Positions 1-12,243 of a DNA stretch of 64,000 nucleotides are shown here, one piece after another. Under the pieces are notes generated by a model that worked only from the letters and a program-made list of their open reading frames with translations, had not been told where the DNA came from and searched no databases. How positions within the stretch are numbered: the first letter of the stretch is position 1; each line of letters opens with the position of its first letter. The position numbers and the translations under genes are program-made. Source of the stretch: Dromaius novaehollandiae (taxonomy: Eukaryota; Chordata; Aves; Casuariiformes; Dromaiidae); NCBI RefSeq assembly GCF_036370855.1, contig NC_088101.1:34744585-34808584 (forward strand). The letters are read 5' to 3'.

Positions 1-999
1 CTTTGCTGTAGCAATTGATATCTCTATTCACCTATCCTGTAAATATCTAAGATTAAAACAATGAATTTGAGCTGCTAAGACTATCATAAAGCGCAGAGAC
101 CCAATTCAAACTGGGGACAGCACTGTTCCTAGCTGCAATACAAAGAATTATTAGCAGTTTGCTCTGTTACACAGATTATCACTGAGAAGTTAACCTACGC
201 GATGCAAGTAATATGTTGGGCTCGACAACCTAGAAGTGCTCCCACCTAACCTTCACCGACCTTTCTTTGGTCGTTGTATTTCTGGGGGAAGAAAAAAAAA
301 AAAAAAAGAATCGATTGCCACGACACCCCCTTTTCTGTAATAGCCAGTAGAAATTGTTTTCATTTAGCTCCCTCAGCAGGAGGTCTTTTTGCAGCAGTCA
401 CCCACTCTTCTGCCTATAGCGCAGTAAGGAAACCTTTAGTAGCTGGGTTCCAAGCAGGAAGCTGGGGAAGAGCTGGCAAGGATCCCGCCCCCTCCCCAAT
501 CGGCATACTAATGGTGGGGGGTGGGGGGGGGAGATGCAAAACAGAAAATACCGTGCAACTTTACCATGCCAGCCCAAATTGGAGCTCTGGTTTTGCTCAG
601 CAGAGATTCTGCTCTGAAAACGCCGTCTATGAATCCACTGACGACACACACCGTACTGAAGGCTATCTGGAAGAGACCCAGCACCACCATGTTCCTCTGG
701 TTAAAGATGAAGTATCGGTAGCGATCCATTCTGTTTTAGTTCATACGCGAATCCATCCGCACAGAGACTGGAAAGAAGCGCTGTGGTCCTGCAGAGAAAG
801 GGAGAATAATCACTTGTCCTAAGCAGAAGAAAAAAGGTACAAGAGGGTTGGCATCTCAGCAAGCATCATCTGACAAATTGCTGGCATGCCTGGCCACGAA
901 TAGCACTGGGATCCACGGTACCACGGCGTCAAGCGTTCAACGCTGAGTACAGAGGTCATCTTTTTTTGATTGGCAGCAGCGGAAGCAAGCAAAGGTGGA
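1..999. other. Intergenic, no supported gene
   Basis: I see no gene here. The stretch contains an A16 run (292-307) and a G-rich run (514-531). An open frame at 274-822 is partly written by the A16 run (a string of lysines) and matches no family I know. The position lies beyond the inferred 3' end of SETD7. In human the next gene on this side is RAB33B, but none of its GTPase motifs are visible here. Confidence 0.5.
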
Positions 1000-1690
1000 C
1001 GATCTCCACGCCGCTGCCAATCCGGGCCTAAGTCCCCGTTTCTGACGTTGGTGCGTACAGGCGCGTGATCCCCACGTCCGGCTCCACGACTAACCTTTTC
1101 TCTTTCAGCGTCCCTGCTGCCCGGGAGGCAGGAGCCACCAGCTCGTTGAGACTTCGCTACCTCCAGCAGATAAGCTCCGTGGCTCACCGGGAACTACCGG
1201 ATCACCTTGCGGTAACCCAGGCAAGCTGCTAGGGACTTCCTGAACAGGAGGCAGTCCGCAGCACACTCGGAGGGTTTATCCCGGTGCGTCCGCCGTACCT
1301 GCATCTTTAACACCGGTCTAAGCACTCAGCTTTTCCCCCTCGCTTTTGCGATTTGGGGAGCGCGCTGCCACGGAGCACAGCTCCCCGCCGCGCCAGCCGC
1401 TCCCAGCGCCCAGCGCTCACCAGCCTGGCCCGGCCCTGCGGAGGCGGCGCTGCCGGCAGGGCGGGAGGGGCTGGCCCAGAAAAAACGAGGAGAAGTGCCC
1501 GGCTCCATGGGAGTGCCTGGAGCGGGAGCAGCGCGGGGCCGCGCAGCCCTGGAGGGGACGGGGCGGTGAAGCCCCCGCTGGGCCCCGCGTTGCGGTTTCA
1601 TGCGTTGCACAGAGGCGGCTGCGGGCGACGGTGGGAATGGAGACACACGGACCCACCGCAGCCACTCCGGCCCTAACGCGCACAGCGCTG
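1000..1690. promoter_or_regulatory. CpG island with no assigned gene
   Basis: By hand count there are about 65 CpG dinucleotides in this roughly 690-bp stretch, densest between 1320 and 1690, while the flanks are AT-rich and CpG-poor. That density is typical of an unmethylated promoter island. No coding exon of a recognisable gene begins here; the open frames inside are low-complexity Ala/Arg/Pro/Gly products expected from GC-rich DNA. It lies about 0.5 kb beyond the inferred poly(A) site of SETD7, so it could be the promoter of a non-coding transcript or of a gene whose exons lie to the left of the window. The function is inference; the base composition is directly visible. Confidence 0.55.
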
Positions 1691-2159
1691 AGGCAGGCCT
1701 ACCCTTTTAGCATTGCCTGGGGTGTGATCTGCTAGAGAAGTTAACATTTCTCTAGACAAGTCCGTATCACCTTCGTGGTGTGAGCGAAGGATTGGGAAAC
1801 CAATCTAAAACTCGCACACGGCCACACCGCGTGCAGCCGGCCCGCTGCAGCCTCCACGGGCTGAGCATCATCTCCTACACGGCTTGATTTGTAAATAGAG
1901 CAAATATGTAACATGGTACTTGCATTGAGACTGGAGAACAACGAAAACGGCAGAGGTGCCAGAAGACAGGCGATGCGGTGCCAGAAGCGCTCTGCTGTTA
2001 GCTCACTATTAATATAACACCACCTAGAAGGGCGTTAACTGCGGGCCAGATTCGGCGCCTGTGCCTTACCAATAAATGTGGTTGCAAAGCAGACGAACGC
2101 AACAAGGGAGAAAATGGAGGATGCCCAAAACCATGATATATAAAAAACGAGGAGAGAGA
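1691..2159. other. Spacer between CpG island and SETD7 3' end
   Basis: Composition falls from the CpG island to AT-rich DNA. No gene, RNA gene or clear repeat is recognised. Confidence 0.4.
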
Positions 2160-2180
2160 TTGTTCTGGTCAATTGAATAT

Positions 2181-2186
2181 TTTAAT
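2181..2186 (-). terminator. Candidate distal poly(A) signal of SETD7 (ATTAAA)
   Basis: Plus-strand TTTAAT reads ATTAAA on the transcribed strand. About 20 nt downstream is a CA-type cleavage context (CCAGAACA), then a U/GU-rich stretch (a TTTTTT run followed by GGTTTT). That is the usual layout of a vertebrate poly(A) site. Its distance from the stop codon, about 6.1 kb, fits the known long 3' UTR of the human orthologue. No transcript evidence was available. Confidence 0.35.
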
Positions 2187-3153
2187 ATCTGCATTGCCTT
2201 CATAGCGCAATTAAAGCAATCTTTAAAATTCACTTATTACAAATGTTTGTCAAGTCTATTTTTCTCCAGAAACATTTTTCTTGCTTCCTTGCACATACAC
2301 CCAAACACACTATAAAAACCTCATTCATAACATCAAGGAAGGGCAATCACCATTCATGTAAACATCTTTCTTAGAGTTATCCATTTTTTTAAAAGTCATG
2401 AATAAACCTACAGATGTTCAGTAAGGCTCATAGTTCTAGTACAAATGTCATAAAACACCTATCAAGTACTGTATACAAGTTAAATACTCTGGGGTTAACT
2501 GTTAATGCATGTATAAGCTTACCCCAAGGATTATTCTTTAGCACTTAGTTCTTCAGAACATAGACACCCAAAAATTATGGGCTAAAGAGTATTAAAATAG
2601 GAGAAGGCCCAGCAGAAACTGTAAGTAGTACACGATTTTAGTCTGGATCTTAGCTCAATAGTTAAATTCAGTACAGTTACAGTAGGAAAAAATTTCTAGG
2701 AGGAAATCTGCAGAAAGTAGAGATGGGTGGGTTTGGACAATATCACAAGGGAAAAGCTGAGAGGTATGTCCTAAAGACGTGACTGGCCTTGCTATTGCAA
2801 TGATTTACAACAGCTATGTGTAATGCTGCATAAATATTCTTTCTCAAATAGCAGAAATGACCATTTGTCATTGTAAAGATAATTTGCTGCATCCTCCATT
2901 TAAAAAAAATTGATCTACTTATTGGTAATCAATTACACTTGCATCTTACAAAAAGACATCCTTTTAAATTTGGTTTAGATCTTACTGGAACTTTTTTTTA
3001 AATATTCATTCTACCATGAAAATATTTCATACAAACATCAGTTTACATACAAATATGTTAAAATTTGTGAAGAGGGTCTTCCCACACTCATGATTTTATG
3101 GCTTGAACATTTCATTGCTTAGAGTTTTCGTATATATAGTTCTCCTGGAGAGG

Positions 3154-3176
3154 AAAAAAAAAAAAAAAAAAAAAAA
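3154..3176. repeat. Poly(A) tract, A23
   Basis: Uninterrupted run of 23 A on the plus strand. On the SETD7 strand it is a U23 tract inside the inferred 3' UTR. No target-site duplication or SINE body is recognisable next to it. Confidence 0.9.
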
Positions 3177-4450
3177 GGTACTTACAGGAAAACTGGCAGA
3201 GAAAGAGGGCAGCAGCTTCAATTGCCTGAAGACAGAAGAGAGCCAAGAGGAGGGTCCATTCAACAGATAGTGACCTTAGTGTTCAAAACCTTTGATCTGG
3301 GGCAAGTAAACATGCACTCAATCTTGCACCTTTTTTAAAAAAGAAAATCCTTTGTAAGGCTGTTTAGAAATACTACTTCAAAAATATAGTTCTCATGTTT
3401 CTAGCACACAAAGCACAAGGAACGAGTTCTCCCGGGGGCACAGGTAAGTGTGAAGCCCACACTTATATTCACAAGCAAAGCTGCTCCCATGTCTGTGTTC
3501 CTCGTGCAAATACTCTGAGCACACGACAGCGCGGTGTGAGCGGGCAGGAGTTGTCTAATGCAGCATCCCAGCACACAAGGAAATACGTTAGCGACATTAT
3601 TTTCAAAGCACATTTTTAAGTGCTTGGAGGTGAATTCGTCAGGCACCTGCAGCTTCAGAAATTCTGCTGGGTGGTAGGAAAAAAAAGTAGCAGATAACTG
3701 GCTCTGTACAACTCATCACCTCATCACAAACGTGGTATTTTCTAAAAGACTGTCAAATTAAATGAAAAGATAAAAATCATAGAGGTCTCTAGGACAGAAT
3801 GACGTTGTGCAGCTCCTGGCTCAATCTAACTGGTCAGCACGGTGACAGGTCAGCACCGAAGGATAAACACCACCCAGGAACCGTGATGGGGCAACAGATC
3901 CACACATGGAGCTCCCCACCTGGCCTGAAGCCAACTGAGAAGGAAGCAGGAAAGTGATGGTTTCCACCACTTCTCAGATTCTTGCAGCAGACAGGATACT
4001 TTGGCTACTCCCCTCCTTGAGCTCCTGGCAGAGAGTGCAAAATCCTCTGACAATGCTCTCACTTCCGTGTGAGCAAAGTACTATGACAGTCCCAAGAAAG
4101 AAACTAAAGCCACTGCCAACTGTGCGCAACACTAAAAGCTCTGAATCTGAAACGGCTAAACCAAGGAGAAGGCTATCTACTTGCTCCTGAAACATGCGGC
4201 ATCACAAGGCCAAGCATCAAGTCATCCAAATGCCTCAAAACCTGCACGAGGCACCCTCATTGCCACCCGTGATCGGTATCTAGGAAAAAGCAAGGACCGT
4301 CCCAATGGCTATTGTCACAACTGTAGAAAAAAGTCAGAATTGAGTACTCTGATAGCTAAAAAGACATTTCCATGTATTTGTTTTGATTTTTTTTCAGCAG
4401 TTAGGACTTACATTCACTTCTGAAGAGTAAGGGTTTTTTTAATTACTACC

Positions 4451-4471
4451 AAAAAAAAAAAAAAAAAAAAA
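4451..4471. repeat. Poly(A) tract, A21
   Basis: Uninterrupted run of 21 A followed by an A-rich, G-interrupted tail (to about 4481). It lies in the inferred SETD7 3' UTR as a U-run on the transcript. Confidence 0.9.
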
Positions 4472-4600
4472 GAAAAGAAAAAGCCTTTTCAGATTTTTGA
4501 AGGTTGCTAAAATCTGGTGTTTCAGTAGATCCCAAAGAGGTCAAATTATATCATCAGGCTCAACACAAGATGTCCTCTCTAGGCCTCAGCCCTTTTTCTT

Positions 4601-4606
4601 TTTATT
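4601..4606 (-). terminator. Candidate proximal poly(A) signal of SETD7 (AATAAA)
   Basis: Plus-strand TTTATT reads AATAAA on the minus strand, with a TGTGTTG-type GU-rich element about 40 nt downstream. If used, the SETD7 3' UTR would be about 3.7 kb instead of about 6.1 kb. The hexamer occurs by chance at this spacing in AT-rich DNA, so support is weak. Confidence 0.25.
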
Positions 4607-6446
4607 CAATGAGCAATCCAGCAGCAGGTAGTGCCCTCTCCTCATGCTCTCTGGTCTCCAAGACTGCCTGCTGCTCCAGAAGAGTAAGCTTCTGTGTTTC
4701 TAGTGACAAAACACAGTGCCGCCTTGACAGGAAGATCATTCAAAAATCTTTTTTAAAATAGGTGATCAACAGCCTCTAGTACAGGCTGGTTTATACTCCT
4801 TCTCATAAAGGAGCTCAGAAAACAACCCTGTTGCAGAAGCTAGTCTGTACTGAGATCCTGCAAACTTCAACCCATGTGTGGAAGTTGGGAACCAACCCCC
4901 ACCTGAAAAAAGCAGCAAATCCAAATTCTTTTATGCTGTTCCCTATTCACAAAATGTATGCTGAGAGCCAGCTGGTGATCCAGGTTCAGCTGGTATCTAT
5001 CAGCTCTTCCTCTTCCAATTGCTGTTCCAATAGGACAGGTCTTTGGCCAGACTCGGAGTAGTGGAGCTTCTCTGCTTATTGCATATTCACAAATAGTCAA
5101 CCGTATTCAATGAACTCAGATTGATTGCTTTGCAAAGTGCCTATTTTGTCTGCTCCAAATTAAAATAAAGTTTTGGTGTGGATCTCAAGTATTACTATTG
5201 ATCAATAGTTTTGCTAAGCCCCAAAAGCTGAGCTGCAGTAAGTAGAGCAAGTTAAGGCATTAATCTGAGTTATATAACTAGCCCGTGTCTAAACCTGTTT
5301 ACCAGCTCACTACTCTGAAAACATCTGAAGGACACACTAAGTTCTGGGCCCTTTCAATATCCAGTGGTAAACACCATCCTGAACATCTCCAGTCTAGGAG
5401 ACCACAAAGGAAAAAAGAAAAGGAATTAAAAGGCTTGGTCCTGATTCAAGCCAAAGCAGCTTTATACTCACAACTTTTGCAGAAGGTTGGTCACTGAAGA
5501 AGGATCTGTAGGAGGATCAATAGATTTTTAACAGAGCAGAGAGAAAGAGGATAGTAGAGCTAAGAGAGCCACAGTTGCGGCATACTATCAGGCCACAGGC
5601 ATACACACGAGCAAGAGAATCTGCTTGACTATCACCAAATAAATGGATTTTAAAAACACAGAGAGGACACCTTGGGGCTTTTTTTTCTAGGATTTCTCTA
5701 TTTTAGGATGCAACCATCAAACCTGATGTGCAAAGAGCATCTGTCTTCTATTTATCTCAAAAATCAGGCAGCGCGAAGACAGATATACCTATTAAAACAT
5801 AAGCAAGCCTACGTTATTAGGAGACAGCAGAGGAATCGGAGACAGATCAGGAATGAAGCAGAAGGAACTCTACAGATCAGAGCATGTTAAACAAGATTCT
5901 CCAGCTGACGCAAAGAGGCAAGCGCTCCAGAGCGGGTTATCACGACTGTGGAAGGAGTTACTGTCCATTCACAGCAGGATTCACCACACATTTTCCTTCT
6001 CCTCTTCCCCGCACTTAAACACAAGCCTAAGCTTTGCCAGCTTTATGGTCCTGGAAGAATAATCCACAAGATAAACACAATAGCTTCCTACCAGCGAGGC
6101 AGGCCTTTCTGCAAATGGTGGAAACAGCGACAATCTAAATAATCATCTGTGGGCAGGTAGGGAAAGATCTCAAAACATGCATTTTTCTTTTTGAGGTTGA
6201 TCTGCTGAAGCTGTACTGTCAATCAGCCTTTGACAACTCTCCCCCATGTGCGAGGATCAGTTCTGCTTCTCAGCACACTAAGCTGAGTCACTGAGGTATC
6301 ATCTGTGTCAGCCGCCTGCCATTGCTGAGGAGCAGAGCCATGGCCAGAGTCTCCAGAGTGAGCAAGTGGGCTCTGACAAAGCTCACATTCAGATCGCTGC
6401 TGGGAGAGTGTCAAAAAGCCCCGAGCCCACTCGCCTCCACAGCGCG

Positions 6447-6464
6447 CACACACACACACACACA
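6447..6464. repeat. CA dinucleotide microsatellite
   Basis: Short (CA)9-type run following a GCGC step, inside the inferred SETD7 3' UTR. Confidence 0.85.
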
Positions 6465-8264
6465 GAGTAGCTTTTGTGCAAGCTTAAATGGTGAAATGTT
6501 GAAAAAGCTTTGTGATCAGCTGCAGGAACTAAACAGACCCCCAAATTAGAGAGGTCCTTATTTGTAATTCCATAACTTTGTACACGTACCAAAGCAAGGA
6601 TTCTCAGACTGCATAAAATAGCAACCTCATCCTTCCACTTATATGTACCAACCCGATGCATTCTTCAAGTCTAGCCCCCCAGAGAGCCAGACACCTCCAG
6701 CTGTTCAAGCAAGCAACCAAAGTGTGTTGCAATAGAAAGGTAGGTCTAATTTTCAATTTTTTTAATGTTACATATATACAAACACTTCTTAAACTACAAA
6801 CATTTGAAGAAACTGTTGCAAATGCTTTTGAATTGTTCCTAAGCTGCTTAACCCAAAAGAGAACATCAGAGCCCCAGAAGGGCCCCAGTATCTAGACTGA
6901 AATGATACCGTGTTTCTCTCTTCTACAGCATTAGGCAAGTCTGGCACAGTATTTCAAATAATGAACAACTCCCCTACCCATAAAAAACCCCAAAAGACAA
7001 CCCTGCAGATGAATATTCACTAGCCCTCACTGTTGGCTGCAACAGAGCTATGGATTAACTGCCATTTCTAAATGAGCAGCGAGTGATGTTTTTACATTCA
7101 TTGTTTGTCTTTCAAAAGCAATCCTTTCATGTCTATATTTTTAAAACTTAGTTTGATATCTCATACTATATTAATTTACTGTGTCTTAAACAAGCACTAA
7201 TAGAAAGGCTGCTATAAGGCCATATTCTTTGTCAATCGAACACATACAAAAGATACAGATCTCTTTAACGAAGTATTACAACCTGCCCTCAAATACATAC
7301 ATTTCCTTTAAGTGAATTCATGAGATACTTGCATTTAGTGCTAGAATCTTTGCCTTGAGAACTGGCCACTTTAACAGATGAGATGCACAAACCAACTCAT
7401 GAACACTAATGCAGTGGATGCATTTGCCCTCTGGAACACACAGTTCTGAAAATCCTTCAAAATTTGAATTTGTTTTCTACTTTCAGAAAATCTTCATGCA
7501 AAGAAAAGCTTGATTTGTGTGATAACCATAAATTAAATAAAATAAGCTAGGCATAAAGGCCAGATAAATATTAGTTTTGGACATGTTGCTAAAACTGTTT
7601 CTAGAGCCACAGAGACCAACACACAGCACTCTCACATACACACAAAAGCCTTTCCACTAGTTAGAAAGGATTTTCTCCTGCAAAAGAGGACTTGTAGAAA
7701 GAACAACATTCAGACAAGAGGAAAGGGGAGTTAAAAACCCAGCCTCCTATATGCTAATAAATAAATTGCTCTATTGCAAGATTCAGATCAAAGGTTTAAA
7801 AAGGCAAAATTATGCTACTATTAGAGAATATCAAAATATTACTGTTATCATCACAAGTGGCATATATGCAAAATGCAGTTGCACAATAATGCCTAGGCAG
7901 ATAGAGAGCAACACTAAGTCTGCCGACTAAAAGTGAACGATATACCCATTTTAGTTTTCTGTCTAGTCTTTTGGCATCTTTGCATATGGTGCAAAAGCAG
8001 AAGCTACCAAAGAATATCACGTCTTGTATAGAATATTAAATAATTTCTCCAGATAAGACTGGTGCAACACTAGCTAATTTTAAATCTGCTATGAGTAACA
8101 CAGTCAAACCTAGTTAGTATGCAAGAAATTTATCTCTTAACACAGAATGCAAAGTTATGATGCAACAGCATGAACAATCCCTGGCTGTCCAGTTTTCAGT
8201 ATAAAGGTAGTGCATAGATCCAAGTTTCTATTTCAGTTTGCTGAATTGAGAAGGAGCTTCCATT

Positions 8265-8445
8265 TCACTTTTGCTGGGCAGCCTGGAAAGCTTTCAGTTC
8301 CAGCTGGTACCACTCTGGCGCCTCCGGCCCATTCTGCCCCACAGGGTTGTGATCATATCCGTAAGCCACTGTCAATTCTTCATCCTTCTCCACAGCCCTG
8401 ATGGTACGGATACACTTGATTGGCCCAAAACGAGGATGAACAAAC
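8265..8445 (-). CDS. SETD7: SETD7 coding exon 8 (SET domain end and C-terminus)
   Basis: The acceptor is TCTAG before GTTTGTTCATCC on the minus strand; the exon ends with TGA at 8267-8265. Its first base completes codon 307, then residues 308-366 follow. It carries the conserved [11 protein letters not shown] and [10 protein letters not shown] motifs, with Tyr335 of the catalytic pocket in AYGY. The C-terminal segment that packs over the active site and helps shape the lysine channel ([12 protein letters not shown]) is intact. The end AAQQK matches the human ATQQK end except for one residue. Confidence 0.97.
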
Positions 8446-11400
8446 CTAGACAACAGGAAAAAAGAACTTTTACTAAACTTGCAGCTGTCAATTGACAGAC
8501 TATGCTTAGCCCCTCTAAAAAATACCTCTAGAAGTCACTCACAGTAGAGTGAGAGGTCACATAACCGATGTTAGATGGACAGACTGCTTTGTGTTTAGAG
8601 CCACCCTCATAAAGACTTCAGTAATAAGGCTACAAACACTGGTATTTTGGAACAGTTTTGTGTAGCCCTATTAAAGTTTTTCAACAGTCTTTTAATATTG
8701 CTTGTTTTTAATACATAAATAAAAGAAAGGCAAATCTGCCATGTGCCTCAGGCTTGCAGTGGTAAACATCTGCATGATGGGAAAACAGTATAGATCATAA
8801 GAGACTGGAAAATTGCTCGTCTTCATTTCCCCAGTACAGGTTATCTACAAAAGAATCATAACACTTCTGTACATCTCCCCCCAGGGTCTCACTGTAAAGG
8901 AAACCAGCTTATTTAATGAAGGACAACTATCTTCTACATATGTACCTACATGTCCATCCACTTATACTTTTGGTATGAAAATACTTGTGTCCTTGAAAAT
9001 ATGTATACATCAAACGGTTTTCTAGTGCTCTGCACCAACTCATCCGTTGGCAAGATCCTTAGTTTTGGCATTTCAGAAATGACAGTACATTTGAGGGTGC
9101 TGGTCAAGCATTTGCAGTTCAGCAAATATGGTGCAGTCCTAGCCAAGCTAGGATTTAGAGAGCTGTACTTGTACATTTTAGGATGAGTGACAAACATAAT
9201 ACAATTGCAAGTTTTAAGACACCCCGTAGGCTAGTTGCAAGCACCCGCAATGCCAGCAGGCTTCCAGCTTGATCCAGGCAAGCAGGAACCCCTTCAGCAC
9301 TTGAACCCAAAACCCTTGGCCCCACCGCTCCCCTGAAACATCCTACAAGCCCAGACCGCCGGGCTGCAGCATCAGCCCTGAAACCCCAGAAGACAGAACT
9401 ACTTACGGGTCGTAGATGCAGTTAGGAGTGAAAGAATGGTTGGCCTTATGCCCCAGCGAGGCACAGTACTTGGCGGCGTGGTTGTAGGGCTCTGGCACGT
9501 CTATGACTGTTTCGTCATCCAAGGATATTGTATTTCCATTGAGGGCCCAGTCTCTGCTGTCTACCTAGTTTGCAAGGCAAAAATCCAGTGTATGTGTGTG
9601 GGGGTTAACTTTGCCATAAGTTTGAAAGCAAACATGCTCAAATAAATGCAACTGAAACTTTATCTGCATATGAGGCATTTTAAAAAAATCTTGATTTTTT
9701 TCTTTTAATGTAGGCAAACATGCACTTTCTTTCAATTAAACTCCATCTTATTAAATCTTATGAGTAGGGAGAGGGTGGGTGTCAAATCCTACTATAAGAA
9801 AAAGATTTCAGAAGGAGCAATGAGAACTCAGACTGACTTTTTTCTCTCCTTTACCTCCTGGTGCGTAATTCTCACTCCATTGTAAAAGGACATAACTGTA
9901 CGAGCTTCTGCTGCTATTTTTGAAAATAATCCTTCTCCAGCACTAGAAATGAGAGAGACATCAACGTACACCCTAGAAGAGAAAAAGGACATGGAATTAG
10001 TGGTCGGTTACAATTTTAATCTTCAAGAAGTATTATCACACCAATACTGGCCAAAAGACTAATAATTCATGCAATTTAAAACCTCCAAATGCAACCCTTT
10101 CTCCTCCCTCTCCTCCATACCCTCCCTCTATTTGGGAATATGGAGATGGAGGGGTAGAATCTTATCTATTAGTTTGCAAAATACTTTAAAAATTCAGTCA
10201 CATATTTGCTCTTAATGCTCCACGATGGCTTCAATTCAGGAACACCCTCGACAATATATCAGGATCCCAGAGGTCTCCACTAAACTGAAGCTGATGGAGT
10301 TGATGGTGTGTACGTTCCCAGTCTATTACTCCACTGAGTAAGAGTTTTCAAGATGAAGCCCTAGATCTTCAAGTACTTGATGCAAATTAATGCCAGTATT
10401 TTACTAATCACTTATTTAGGCATTTCAGAGTACCAGAAAAGAAGGACTACAATCAAGATTCCTTCAGAGCAAGGTCTCTTAAAAGTCTGGGCAAAAAAGT
10501 AAGTTATATGATGTACTGTGTACTAGCCACAGAAAAATACAAAAGGTATTTTTCTGTGGCAGACTAGCACGAGGCAATCTGCTGAGATATGTGGCATTTT
10601 GACACTACAGGGCTGTCCCAAACAGAATCCCGCTTTCCTCTGGCTTGATGATTTACTCCTGTCATTGCTATATCAGTACGGAGGGGAGCAAACTTTGTAC
10701 AACACATGCCATTCAGTGAGAGACACCAAACACGACACGTATCAACCTGAAACTAGTTATACATCTAGAAATGTAAGAACAGAACGCTTTTTTGCTAAGT
10801 ATGTTGTAGATGTGCGCTATTAGTGGAGTTCAGGCCCTGACCGAATCTGGCTTTGAAATATTAAGAAGTTATCCTAGTTTAATCTCTCAAAAAGTAAAGC
10901 TATGTTCTATCCATTAGAGTGCAATGTTAATGTGTAAATCAGAAAGAAATTCCATCAAGTCAAATGCTGACTAATATGCAGTAGTGGTCTCCATATGACA
11001 AACCCTTACAGATACTATTTTTTAAATGAGGAAAGGTTTGCAAGATCAGGCCCTAGATGTGTAACAGCCAAGAAATACAGACATTTTGAATGTGAAAGAG
11101 GAGGAGGAGGAAAAAAAAAGAAGTCTACCTCTCTGACTCGTAAGGATCAGGAAGAAGTGCATTTGTAGAAATGCAGGATGAAGTAGATTTGTCAAAACTG
11201 TATACTGGGCCTAAAAGATAAATCAACAAAGTGATTACATTAATGGACAATACTGAAAGCATGCAACTCTGAAAGCAATCAAAACATTCAAAAATTAAGT
11301 TTTAACAACTGCAAGAAATAAATGCTGTGCTTCAAAAACAGTGTTACATAGAGCTACACCCATAAAAAAAAAGTTTTCAGTGAAGTACTATTTTTTGATT

Positions 11401-12211
11401 CTTTTTTCCCTTCTTAACATACCACAGGAATAGCATATCATCACAAAAAAGTGATAACTATGTTCTTTAAAGTAATACTGTTAAGGAATGCCTGGACAAT
11501 CCTTCAAAACTGACCCACCCAGGGTCTTGAATTAAAAAATAAAGCAAAATTTTAAAAGATACATTAAATAACGCATTCATTCTAAAAAATCTTGGACTAT
11601 TTCAAGTAACAAATCAAACTTTTTCTAGTTTAAAACCAGATAAGACTTAAGCCAGAAGATAATATTGAGTAATCACAAAATACATCTGTTGCAGTCAATT
11701 ATTTCCTGCCATTATTAAACAACTTGGTGGTAAACCTCTGATTGTATTCTTACACCCCTCTGTAATCAACTGCCAGAAGACTCTTAGGGATAGCCTAAGA
11801 TGCAGGTGGAAATAAAAAAGGGGGGAAAAAAACAGGATATTGCAAAGTTTGATAAAAGGCCATTGTCCATGGCATCTAAGTTCTAAAAATGGATCTGTTC
11901 TGACTGAAGCCAGCTACATACAGAGCGTAATTGTATCCTATTTACAAAGCACAACTGTACCCTCTCAGAAGATGTTTTAAGTTAAATTTTGATTTACTGT
12001 CTCATCTATAAGATTTAAAAAATAAAAATAAAAGGTCACATGCATTTTTTCACTTCTCATTCCCTTTTTACTGAGTTTTATGTTCTTATCTCATACTGAA
12101 CAGGACAGTCTTTGCTGGCACGATGATAAATATGTTAGTATAATTGATGTTTATACGCATGGTCCTGCCCACAGCTTGACCCTTCCCCCCCCCCAATACC
12201 ACGTACACCTC

Positions 12212-12243
<32 letters not shown>

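Larger units (their letters stand above)
2160..8264 (-). other. Probable SETD7 3' untranslated region
   Basis: This AT-rich stretch follows the SETD7 stop codon with no other gene signal on either strand. Human SETD7 mRNA is known for a 3' UTR of about 6 kb, and a plausible poly(A) signal lies about 6.1 kb downstream of the stop (ATTAAA at 2186-2181 on the minus strand). Features inside it are two long A tracts on the plus strand (3154-3176 and 4451-4471), read as U-runs in the mRNA, a CA repeat (6447-6464) and a 16-bp perfect palindrome (5194-5209). The extent is inference by length analogy; a shorter UTR ending near 4600 is also possible. Confidence 0.45.

Noticed and set aside
274-822. 182-codon open frame near the window start
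   Set aside because: Begins next to an A16 run that writes a lysine string, has no known domain, and overlaps frames on the other strand. Composition artefact.
1326-1735. Several overlapping open frames in the orphan CpG island
   Set aside because: Present in four frames on both strands with the same Ala/Arg/Pro bias; none shows a family motif.
8271-8495. Plus-strand frames over SETD7 exons 8, 4 and 3
   Set aside because: Shadows of the minus-strand coding exons; the conserved protein is clearly on the minus strand.
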